Below are positions 1 through 7,866 of a DNA stretch of 64,000 nt, piece by piece. The number at the start of each line of letters is the position of its first letter. Positions within the stretch are counted from its first letter, which is position 1. The translations under genes were made by a program, and so were the position numbers. Under the pieces are notes generated by a model, which worked only from the letters and a program-made list of their open reading frames with translations, did no database searches and was not told the origin of the DNA. The DNA comes from Candidatus Phocaeicola excrementigallinarum (GTDB taxonomy: Bacteria > Bacteroidota > Bacteroidia > Bacteroidales > Bacteroidaceae): the NCBI GenBank assembly GCA_019120125.1, contig DWVR01000049.1, positions 38,901 through 102,900 of the forward strand, in the 5' to 3' direction.

Positions 1-1187
1 TGCTGCAATTCCTTGTCGATGGTGAGAGAAGCCAAAGTACGGTAAATGTCACGTCCGTTGGCAGGCACCTGGCCGGGCTTGCGCATCAGCGCGGCAAAAC
101 CTTTCAGTTCGTCACTGCCGACCGCCTTACCGAAACGGTAAATCAAGGGAGCGTCACCGTCGCCTTTTGCCGAAGCGTCGGCAAAGTTCACTACCCATCC
201 GTCGCCCACGTACGAACGGGAGATGTATTCCCCCATGTTCCGTATCATCGGCTCATCGAAGATGCTGACTTTCCCATCGGTGGCATCGTACAGCAGGCTC
301 AGATAGTCCAATGTCTTTCCCGAAGCGTGTCCCCAGTAAGAAGGCCCTTCCTCGCATCCTCCGTCAGCCTTGATGTAGTTCAGAAACTTGTCGACCGACT
401 CCATGGTCAGATGCACGGCTTCTGCCAGGCGGTCACGGTTGTCCTCCATCAGCAGGAAGCACATCAATACGTTGCTGTTGCACCAGGGATTCCAGTTGTT
501 CAGCATACGCCCGTCGTAATTGCGTCCCATCCACCAGAAAGAATCGTTCGTGAGATAGGGATCCATCACACGTGTCTTTATCTCATGGCGCAGCCGGCGT
601 GAGATTTCAGGGTCTACCTTGTCGAATGAGTCGTGCATGAAATAATACGTCCACGAGAGTAGTCCCCCCATGTCGCCCGATACAAGGTCGATGACCGGAT
701 AATCATACGAGGGCAGTGAACGATGGGAAGGCTGCACGATGAGATGCGCCGCAAGTGCCCATGAGGTCATCTCGCACGCATGGAACACTCCGTTGATGAG
801 CGGGTCGGTGAACCGCCTCTTTCCTTCGGCCAGTTCCGCCATCAGCAGGTCCGCGATAGCCCGGTTGTTGGCATCCAGCGGATTCTCCATTACCGTCCGG
901 TTTCCGCTCCGTTCGAACTCCAGATAGTCGGTGGCCTTCACCACCTGCCACTGGTAGCCGAGCAGCTTCTCGCCGCGCCGGATATACGTTTCCTTGTAGT
1001 TTCCCAAAAGAGAGTCCCATCCCGCACGGTCCGCATAGTCGGGATAGTCCACCCATTGCCGGTCCATGACGAGCACTTCCTTCAGCCGGTCCACGTCAGC
1101 CTGCTTCTGAAGCAGATTGCGCTCCGTATAGCCGAACGCCAGTGTCGTACAGGACAGCAGTCCGATTAACACATACAGTTTTTTCAT
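1..1187 (-). CDS. Heparinase II/III-like polysaccharide lyase (partial, C-terminus outside window)
   Basis: Reading the minus strand from the ATG at 1187 gives 395 uninterrupted codons that run off the window edge, so the C-terminal part is missing. The protein starts with a signal peptide (MKKLYVLIGLLSCTTLAFG). It continues into an alpha-helical domain with segments such as WNPWCNSNVL and EEGPSYWGHA, which I recognise from the alpha/alpha-toroid domain of heparinase II/III-type lyases. It is probably periplasmic and cleaves an acidic glycan, but the substrate cannot be read from sequence. It follows susD in the same direction; a terminator-like hairpin and a short inverted-repeat element lie between them, so it may be transcribed separately or by read-through. 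Family call is fairly sure; activity is inferred. Confidence 0.7.
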   Translation of the reverse strand, partial: MKKLYVLIGLLSCTTLAFGYTERNLLQKQADVDRLKEVLVMDRQWVDYPDYADRAGWDSLLGNYKETYIRRGEKLLGYQWQVVKATDYLEFERSGNRTVMENPLDANNRAIADLLMAELAEGKRRFTDPLINGVFHACEMTSWALAAHLIVQPSHRSLPSYDYPVIDLVSGDMGGLLSWTYYFMHDSFDKVDPEISRRLRHEIKTRVMDPYLTNDSFWWMGRNYDGRMLNNWNPWCNSNVLMCFLLMEDNRDRLAEAVHLTMESVDKFLNYIKADGGCEEGPSYWGHASGKTLDYLSLLYDATDGKVSIFDEPMIRNMGEYISRSYVGDGWVVNFADASAKGDGDAPLIYRFGKAVGSDELKGFAALMRKPGQVPANGRDIYRTLASLTIDKELQ

Positions 1188-1352
1188 GGTATAATGCATT
1201 TTGTTTTCGCAAAGCAAATTTGGCGGAATTAATTGAATCCGTTTATTAAAATCGTCTTGAATATATAGAAAATTGTCCAATTCCGAGCTTTCTCATTAAA
1301 AATATTGGGACAAGATCCGTCGGGACAGATGTTTTTCCGCTTCTTGGCCACA

Positions 1353-1391
1353 TAAAAATCCCCCGAAAAACTTCACGTCTTCCAGGGGATT
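1353..1391 (-). terminator. Rho-independent terminator after susD
   Basis: On the minus strand AATCCCC pairs with GGGGATT across a loop of about 20 nt, and a run of T follows. It lies about 95 bases past the susD stop and is placed to end the susCD transcript. Confidence 0.55.
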
Positions 1392-1424
1392 AAAAACAGA
1401 TTTTTGAAAACAACAGAACCTTAA

Positions 1425-1473
1425 GAGCCTGTTTGAATCCTCCAATAAACCTGAGCAGGATTTAAACAGGCTC
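1425..1473. repeat. Short inverted-repeat (MITE-like) element, compact copy
   Basis: GAGCCTGTTTGAATCCT and its inverse (one mismatch in 17) flank a 15-bp centre, CCAATAAACCTGAGC. The same ends and the CCAATAA and ACCTGAGCA blocks recur at 34979-35138, there separated by about 110 extra bases. This marks a dispersed repeat family and not only a local terminator. No ORF lies inside. Confidence 0.6.
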
Positions 1474-1484
1474 CAAGAGGAAAT

Positions 1485-3395
1485 TTAGTATTCCCAACCA
1501 GGGGTAGGAGTCATGTCAGGATTCAGTTCAATCTCGCTCTTCGGCACAGGCCATGTGTACCATTGGTCACCTATCCATTGATAGGTGGTTCTGCCTGTGT
1601 TTTCAGTACCTCCCCACGCATGTTGTGCACATACCTGGTCGAACTTGGTTTCCTTCAATGTACGCCAGCGCATCTCATCGAAGAAGTTGATGCCTTCGTT
1701 TACGAACTCGCGACGGCGTTCGTCACGCACGTAGTTGCGGGCAGATGTCTGGTCATTGAACTTGGAAGCCGGAGTCTGTATGCCTACACGGTCGCGCACT
1801 TGTTTTACCTTGTCCATCGCTCCGCTCAGGTCGCCTGTCTCCACCAGTGCTTCTGCCCACATCAGCAACACATCGGCATAGCGGATAATCGGCTCGTCCA
1901 CCGGATTCTGCTCACGGCGCATGTATTCCAGTCCCTCACCGATAAACTTGCGATGGATGTACTTGAACTCATTCTGTGCGTTGCATGAACCGGATGTATA
2001 GTAGTCGTCCGGCAGATTCGGATTTTCGTTGGGTTCCGCGTCCACCTGGTCGGCATACGGCTTTCCGGTCACGGGCCAGCGGTAGGTGTACCAGGCCTCT
2101 TCCGTAGAATTACTGTTCACTCCAAGGAAATTGGAGTAGGGAGTCACCACATTGTAGGCAAGGCGCGGGTCGCGGTTGGCGTATGCCTTCTTCAGACGGG
2201 CCTCATTGCCTTCCGGCAGATAGATGGCACGAATGTCTTCCGGCATTGCGTTCAGTTCCTCGTCAATCTTGGACGTAATTGTCGGATGGATTTCCATGCC
2301 ATTCACGTACTTGTCACGGATGAAGAACACCTTGCGGTAGCGTGTATGCCCTTCCGAAGACTCGCGCTGAGTCACGTATTCCCAGTCGTCCAGATAATCT
2401 TCCCAGGCAAAGTCCTTTACAGTTCCGTCCGGGTTGATTTCCTCATAAAGGTTCACCAATGCGGGGGTTACCTGCAAGTCGGTCCAGCAGCCGCGGCTGT
2501 CCTGTGCACCCTGCGTGAAGGCCGCGCAATATTTCTGGATAGCAGTACCGTATCCTGAAGGATCTTCAATGTATTGCAGACTGAGAATCATCTCCTCGCA
2601 ACGTTCGTTCTCTTCCTTGAAAAGCTGCTTGTAGTCGCCGAACAGACCATAACCGCATTTGCCTACCTGCTCGAAGTCCTGAGCGGCTTTTTCGTAATCT
2701 TTCATCAGCAGATAAGCCTCTCCGCGCAACGCGTAGGCCGCGCCCTTGCTCACACGTCCTTCTCCGTTAATCTGGTTGTCCGGCAGGTTAGACTCATTGA
2801 TTGCGTCGGTCAAGTCCTGGACAACCTGTGCCCACACTTCCGATTCCGGACTCTGGGGCTTGTTGCACTCATCCGGATTGTCCACAGGTTCCGTATAAAG
2901 AGGTACTCCCAGTCCGTTGTTACCGTAAAGAAGGTTCAGACGGGTATAAAAGAATGCGCGCAACACCTTACATTCAGCCACCAGACGGGCTTTCTTGGCA
3001 TCGTCTATCGGTGCTCCCGGTATGCCGGCAATAGCCGCATTGGCACGGTGCACTCCATCATACAGCCACTGCCAGATTTTCAGGAAAACCGTATTGCTGG
3101 GATTCACGGAACGTGTGAAAAGGTCCAGCATGCCATATTCTCCCTGTCCTGTCATACCGTAGGCATCAAAACCGTAATATCCGATAGCGACATCCACACC
3201 GACGACCTTGTTTCCCGGAAAAGGATTCTTCAACGAATAGTACACGCCGATGACACCTTGATCGACACTGCTTTCCGTTGTCCACATGGTGGAACTTGAC
3301 AGTTTGTCATTCGGAGCCGTATCCAGAATATCCGTACATGATGTCGCCGCACCGAACACAGCTGCCATAGCCATTAAATTGAATATCTTTTTCAT
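1485..3395 (-). CDS. SusD/RagB family outer-membrane glycan-binding lipoprotein
   Basis: This 636-residue protein has a lipoprotein signal ending GAATSC, with Cys20 as the lipidated residue, so it should sit on the outer membrane. The N-terminal region (SSTMWTTESSVDQGVIGVYY), the TPR-like helices and the C-terminal block (RDERRREFVNEGINFFDEMRW) are typical of SusD/RagB proteins. The partner gene, a SusC transporter, lies 16 bases upstream in the same operon. SusD binds the glycan at the cell surface and hands it to SusC. The ligand is not readable from sequence; the nearby GH16, GH89 and GH95-like enzymes suggest a host-type glycan. Confidence 0.95.
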   Translation of the reverse strand: MKKIFNLMAMAAVFGAATSCTDILDTAPNDKLSSSTMWTTESSVDQGVIGVYYSLKNPFPGNKVVGVDVAIGYYGFDAYGMTGQGEYGMLDLFTRSVNPSNTVFLKIWQWLYDGVHRANAAIAGIPGAPIDDAKKARLVAECKVLRAFFYTRLNLLYGNNGLGVPLYTEPVDNPDECNKPQSPESEVWAQVVQDLTDAINESNLPDNQINGEGRVSKGAAYALRGEAYLLMKDYEKAAQDFEQVGKCGYGLFGDYKQLFKEENERCEEMILSLQYIEDPSGYGTAIQKYCAAFTQGAQDSRGCWTDLQVTPALVNLYEEINPDGTVKDFAWEDYLDDWEYVTQRESSEGHTRYRKVFFIRDKYVNGMEIHPTITSKIDEELNAMPEDIRAIYLPEGNEARLKKAYANRDPRLAYNVVTPYSNFLGVNSNSTEEAWYTYRWPVTGKPYADQVDAEPNENPNLPDDYYTSGSCNAQNEFKYIHRKFIGEGLEYMRREQNPVDEPIIRYADVLLMWAEALVETGDLSGAMDKVKQVRDRVGIQTPASKFNDQTSARNYVRDERRREFVNEGINFFDEMRWRTLKETKFDQVCAQHAWGGTENTGRTTYQWIGDQWYTWPVPKSEIELNPDMTPTPGWEY

Positions 3396-3411
3396 ATCTG
3401 TTGTCGTTTAA

Positions 3412-6400
3412 TTAAAAGGTTACTGAAATACCGCCCGAGAACATACGCGGCAGCGGATAAACAATCAGTGAGCTTCCAAGTTCAGGATCCACTCCTTCAA
3501 AACCCTTGTGCTTGATGGTCAGCAGGTTTTCACCTGTGAAGAAAATGCGCAGATTGCTGATGTGAGCTGACTTCAGCCATTTCTGGGGCAGTGTGTAGCC
3601 GATCTGGAGCGACTGCAGTTTCACGTATGAGGTGTTCTGCAGATACCAGGTGCTGCTGGGGGCCGTACCGCCGGAAGTCAGCAGACGGGGATATTTCCCG
3701 TTGATACGGGCATCGGGGTCGGAAGCCGGATCGTATGACGAACCGATTATGTTTCCTTCCGCATCGGTGATGACTCCTTCATAAGCCGCTTCTGCATCGT
3801 AGAAATAATATTTGTCCCATGCGTCGCTGGGCAGACCGTCGAACTGGGTCGTGAGAACGGATTCATTCACGCCTCTTCCCTTGACGTAATGGTAGCTTCC
3901 GAAACGTCCGGACCAGGTCATGCTGAGGTCGATGCCTTTCCATTCCGCATAGAGGTTCAGACCGAAAGTGACTTTCGGAGTGGCACTCTTTCCGGTAAAC
4001 TCACGGTCATCATCGTTGCCGTATTTTCCGTCACCGTTCACATCGTCCATAATCAGGTCACCATACCACAGGTTGGAACCTTCCGGACCGATGGTCTTCA
4101 GGTTGTTGTTGAAAGTATAGCCTGCTGCCATCATGGCTGCCACCCAGTCGAGGTCAGCTTTCGTGCGTATCATACCGTCTTTAGGACCTCCTTTAGGATT
4201 CACGCTTCCGTCGGCCAGATAGTATGAACCGTCACCGCTATACGGACGGCGGAGGAACCATTCGTCAATCATGTGACCTTCCACACGGCGGGTATCAGTG
4301 CCTGTGCTCACGTCAGCCAGATTGGTATAACGCCAGGTAGGATTACCCCAGATGTCCAATGTGTTGGGGTCTTGCTCATAAATCAGTCCGCCTTGGAAAT
4401 CCGTCACCTCATTCTTGTTGAATCCCATATTGAGGCTGACTCCGTAGCTGAAATCCTTGATCCGGTCGTTCCATCCGAGTGTGAACTCGAAACCTCTGTT
4501 GCGTACGCTCGCCGTATTCGACATGGGAGCAGTGATGGTTCCCATTGTCTTGTAGATGACAGAGTTGGTCAGGATGTCGGAGGTATTGCGCACATAGAAG
4601 TCAAGTTCCGCCGTCAACCGGTTGTTCAGGAAGCCCGCGTCAAGACCGATGTTGTAAGAGGTCACCTTTTCCCAGGAAAGTCCCAGGTTCTGGATGGACG
4701 ACTGGATCAGACCGTTCTGTACGGACTCATTGAACACGTGGTTCACTTTCTTGTAGAGTGCCTGCCAGTCGTAGTTGCCGCTCACCGTATTACCCAGAGA
4801 ACCGTAGGAAGCACGGAGCTTCAGGTTGCTGACCGCATTTCTGAGGGGCTCGAAGAAAGACTCCTCACTGATGCGCCATGCGGCAGACCCTGAGGGAAAG
4901 AAGCCGCGGCGATGGTCGGGAGCGAATTTGGACGAAGCGTCTGAACGGAAACTGAACTCAAACAGATACCGGTTGTCGTATGCGTAGTTCACACGGCCAA
5001 GATAAGAGATACGTGCGTTGACTGATTTAGCGTCTCCGTCGATAGAGCTCATTTCGGCTGCAGAAGTGATGTCGGTGATACCCCAGTCAATCAGTCCTTG
5101 TTTCTGGGCCTTGAAGCCGGTGGTCTCCGCACGGTATTGCTCATAACCGAACACACCTGCCACATCGTGTTTGCCGAACGTATGGTTGTAGCGCAGCAAC
5201 AGGTCGGCAGTGTAGCTGGTCGACTCGTAATAGTAACGGTAAGTGGTGGCCTGGTCGAGTGTGCCGCCGTCTTCTTTCGGTATGTCGAAGCTCTGGCGGA
5301 AACTGTAGCGCGGAAGATAGCGCGAATAGTGCTCGTCATAGCGGTTATACTGGCTCCAGTTGAACTTGGCTTCCGCCACCAGTCCTTCCAGAGGAAGTTC
5401 CACATTGGCATACCAGGTGGTATTGATACGGGTGTACGTGTTCTGTCCGCCCTGTGAGGCCACATCTCTCAGGATATTGGTGTTGTTGGCCACATCCGGA
5501 TTCTCGTTCGCTCCGTATTTTCCGTCATACATCGGGGTCACGCCCGGCCATGCCTGTTGCAGGTAGGTCATGGAAGTGTTGCCCGGTTCCTTGAACTCTT
5601 TCGTGCCGTAAGTCTGCGTACCGATGGTAATGATGTCCGCAATCTTGGTTTCTATGTTGGCACGGATGTTGAAACGTTCCATGGCCGTGTTGTCCAGCGT
5701 ACCGGGGTTGTTCTGGTAACCCACAGAAAGCAGATAAGTGGTGTTCTGGCTGCCGCCCGACACGCTCACTCCGTAACGCTGGTAGAAAGACGGCTGGAAG
5801 ATATATTGCGCCCAGTCGGTATTCGGATAGGCCAGCCAGTTGGGAATCTGCTGTCCGGTAACCGGATTGGTGTAGATGCCGTTCGGGTCGGCGTCGGCCG
5901 CGCGCCATTCGTCGATACTTTCATAACTGAAGTCAGGTGTGTTCGAGTTGGGCACCGCATTCTTCTTGGCGATGTTGTGCAGTTCCATGAAATCGGCCGT
6001 GCTTGACAGGAACGACATGTCCGTCACCGGCTTTTCGGATGCGAACATGGCATTCAGTGTCACTCTCGGCTTTTCGTTGGCCTTACCTTTTTTGGTCGTG
6101 ATCAGGATGACACCGTTGGCGGCACGCGCACCGTAGATGGCGGCTGAGCTGGCATCCTTCAACACGGAGATGCTCTCGATATCGTCCGAGTTCAGCGGAC
6201 CCATATCAGCTTCAACCCCGTCCACCAGAATCAGCGGACTGCTGTTGTTGAATGAGCCTTGTCCACGTACCTGGATATTGATGTTCTCGTTGCCCGGAGC
6301 ACCGCTTCCTTGAGTGACACGCACACCGGGTGCAGCGCCGGCCAAAGCCTGTCCTACGTTCATCACCGGACGGTTGGCAATCTTTTCGGCATCGATAGAG

Positions 6401-6777
6401 GCTACGGAACCGGTCAGGTTCACTTTCTTCTGTACACCGTAACCTACCACAACCACCTCGTCCAGAATTTCCGTATCTTCCTGCAAGGTGGTGACAAGTC
6501 CCTCCTTGGCTTTCACTTCCACCTTTTTATATCCCATATAGGTAATTTCCAATGTGGTGCCCGGCGTGGTTTTCACCGTATAATTGCCGTCAAGGTCCGT
6601 AATACTTCCGTTTGTGGTCCCTTTCACCACTACATTCGCTCCGATAATCGGCTCACCCTGCATGTCTACCACTCTACCGGAGATGGAAGCAGCCTGTTGC
6701 GCAAGCAACAAAGAAGGTATGCAGAATGCAAATAAAAATAAGATGCTGAGATGCATTCGGATTCTCATCTTCTTCAT
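3412..6777 (-). CDS. SusC/RagA family TonB-linked outer-membrane transporter
   Basis: This 1121-residue protein has a signal peptide ending near LLAQ. A carboxypeptidase-regulatory-like domain follows (about 30-105), then a TonB-box region DEVVVVGYG (about 106-114), a plug domain with VRGQGS and LVDGVEAD (about 120-230) and a beta-barrel ending in ...GGISVTF. It imports oligosaccharides across the outer membrane with TonB energy, working with the SusD encoded directly downstream. Length and domain order are normal and no frameshift is seen. It has its own upstream region of about 1.1 kb, with a candidate -7 box at 6981-6988, separate from the upstream glycosidase operon. Regulation by the neighbouring HTCS is likely but not shown. 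Confidence 0.96.
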   Translation of the reverse strand: MKKMRIRMHLSILFLFAFCIPSLLLAQQAASISGRVVDMQGEPIIGANVVVKGTTNGSITDLDGNYTVKTTPGTTLEITYMGYKKVEVKAKEGLVTTLQEDTEILDEVVVVGYGVQKKVNLTGSVASIDAEKIANRPVMNVGQALAGAAPGVRVTQGSGAPGNENINIQVRGQGSFNNSSPLILVDGVEADMGPLNSDDIESISVLKDASSAAIYGARAANGVILITTKKGKANEKPRVTLNAMFASEKPVTDMSFLSSTADFMELHNIAKKNAVPNSNTPDFSYESIDEWRAADADPNGIYTNPVTGQQIPNWLAYPNTDWAQYIFQPSFYQRYGVSVSGGSQNTTYLLSVGYQNNPGTLDNTAMERFNIRANIETKIADIITIGTQTYGTKEFKEPGNTSMTYLQQAWPGVTPMYDGKYGANENPDVANNTNILRDVASQGGQNTYTRINTTWYANVELPLEGLVAEAKFNWSQYNRYDEHYSRYLPRYSFRQSFDIPKEDGGTLDQATTYRYYYESTSYTADLLLRYNHTFGKHDVAGVFGYEQYRAETTGFKAQKQGLIDWGITDITSAAEMSSIDGDAKSVNARISYLGRVNYAYDNRYLFEFSFRSDASSKFAPDHRRGFFPSGSAAWRISEESFFEPLRNAVSNLKLRASYGSLGNTVSGNYDWQALYKKVNHVFNESVQNGLIQSSIQNLGLSWEKVTSYNIGLDAGFLNNRLTAELDFYVRNTSDILTNSVIYKTMGTITAPMSNTASVRNRGFEFTLGWNDRIKDFSYGVSLNMGFNKNEVTDFQGGLIYEQDPNTLDIWGNPTWRYTNLADVSTGTDTRRVEGHMIDEWFLRRPYSGDGSYYLADGSVNPKGGPKDGMIRTKADLDWVAAMMAAGYTFNNNLKTIGPEGSNLWYGDLIMDDVNGDGKYGNDDDREFTGKSATPKVTFGLNLYAEWKGIDLSMTWSGRFGSYHYVKGRGVNESVLTTQFDGLPSDAWDKYYFYDAEAAYEGVITDAEGNIIGSSYDPASDPDARINGKYPRLLTSGGTAPSSTWYLQNTSYVKLQSLQIGYTLPQKWLKSAHISNLRIFFTGENLLTIKHKGFEGVDPELGSSLIVYPLPRMFSGGISVTF

Positions 6778-6980
6778 ACAAGTTGTTTTTACATAGTTTG
6801 TAATCTTTTTAAATTAAGTCGGTCATCCTTTCCGGACAACAGGTTCGTAAGGATGTTCCTGTGGAGAACATAATCATGAAAAGCGGAGGGAGTTCCCCGG
6901 ATTCTCATTTGGGGAAAACTGCGGTGTCTTGTAGTCTTCATTTTTTGTAAGGATTTTAAAGGTTCGTTTTTTAAACACCA

Positions 6981-6988
6981 CAAAAATA
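6981..6988 (-). promoter_or_regulatory. Candidate -7 box for susC
   Basis: The minus strand reads TATTTTTG, matching the Bacteroides -7 consensus TAnnTTTG, about 200 bases before the susC ATG. No TTG sits at the usual 19-21 bp spacing, so the call is tentative and would imply a long leader. Confidence 0.35.
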
Positions 6989-7437
6989 TTTCAATATACA
7001 CGGTTGTTCTGGCAATTTTATCCGAACAATCTGGCAAAATTGTCCAAATCCGTTTTTCCGGCTGGCAGAAGGGGGAGGTCTTATGTGTTCGGGACTGAAC
7101 ATAGAAGTGCGGACACTTGCTTCAGCAAGAAAGTATCCGCACCCAAACCGCTTCTCCGTGCTTCCGCATCCCCGCGTTCAACGGGAAATGCCAATTGTCA
7201 TTTTATACACACTAATATTACTTCAACTTTCTTTTTGTTCAAAATTAACCCATACCGATGACAGACACTTGCGAAAATTTTCTTCATCTGTACGGAATCC
7301 TTAACGAATGCTAACGGTATACCCCCTTCAGAAGTACCTGCAGAAGGGGTAGGCAACGGACTTTTCGTAGAAAAAAACAGAATTTTCCCTCGAAAAACAT
7401 CCCGGGATTTCAAGGAAAACATCGAAACATTCTTGAA

Positions 7438-7477
7438 CAAACGCCGAAACGTTCCAGGCGAAACGCTTCGGCGTTTG
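7438..7477. repeat. Palindromic 22-bp-pitch array A (2 units)
   Basis: Two 18-bp units start at 7438 and 7460. They are diverged members of the AAAACGYCNNGRCGTTTT family and carry a GCCGAA/TTCGGC core. They lie in the gap before susC, about 390 bases past the end of the GH95-like gene. Confidence 0.6.
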
Positions 7478-7661
7478 ATTCCGGAGAGAAAAACACCCTG
7501 ATTCTCTTCCAGACGGACCGTTTCTCAGAATATTTCCGCCATGGCATATAGACAAAACAGCAGACAGAATCATGACATAATAAAACATTTACCCTGCATA
7601 CCCCGCCATCCGAAGCCATACTTCACATATATCCTGCCAAAATGAATTCCGGCAAAAGCGC

Positions 7662-7715
7662 GAGAATCCATCATTCCCGACAAGCCTTTCCCGAAGCCGG
7701 AAATGATGGATTCTC
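7662..7715. repeat. 14-bp perfect inverted repeat
   Basis: GAGAATCCATCATT (7662-7675) and its exact inverse (7702-7715) flank a 26-base GC-rich loop that can also pair partly with itself. There is no T-run on either side, so a simple terminator is less likely. It could be an RNA structure or a protein-binding site. Confidence 0.5.
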
Positions 7716-7767
7716 ATGCATCGGGATTGTCATTTTGACAATCAGACAACTCCTGACATCCTTGCAT

Positions 7768-7818
7768 AAAAAAACAGATTCATGGGAGTCGCCGTCCGGC
7801 AAGCTCCACATGAATCTG
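7768..7818 (-). terminator. Rho-independent terminator of the glycosidase operon
   Basis: On the minus strand CAGATTCATG pairs with CATGAATCTG, with four further pairs above, and a run of seven T follows. It lies 50-100 bases past the stop of the GH95-like gene and should end that operon before susC. Confidence 0.8.
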
Positions 7819-7866
7819 CACACTAAATTTAAATCAGTAATTATATATATAGTAGATGCCCTTCCT

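Larger units (their letters stand above)
1188..1484. other. Intergenic region between susD and the heparinase-like gene
   Basis: No gene is visible in these 297 bases. They hold an A/T-rich part just upstream of the heparinase-like start, a terminator-like hairpin (1357-1391) and a 49-bp inverted-repeat element (1425-1473). I saw no clear TAnnTTTG box for the downstream gene. Confidence 0.6.
6778..7866. other. 1.1 kb non-coding region between the GH95-like gene and susC
   Basis: I find no convincing gene here; the short ORFs lack family features or a promoter. Contents: a candidate susC promoter (6981-6988), two palindromic units of the 22-bp-pitch family (7438-7477), a 14-bp perfect inverted repeat (7662-7715) and the terminator of the glycosidase operon (7768-7818). 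The region likely controls susC and may specify a long 5' leader or a small RNA. Confidence 0.55.

Noticed and set aside
703..1056. Minus-strand ORF of 117 codons near the window start
   Set aside because: It lies in another frame inside the heparinase-like gene, which has a signal peptide and family motifs.
6789..7037. Minus-strand ORF of 82 codons before susC
   Set aside because: No signal, domain or promoter; it overlaps the probable susC leader.
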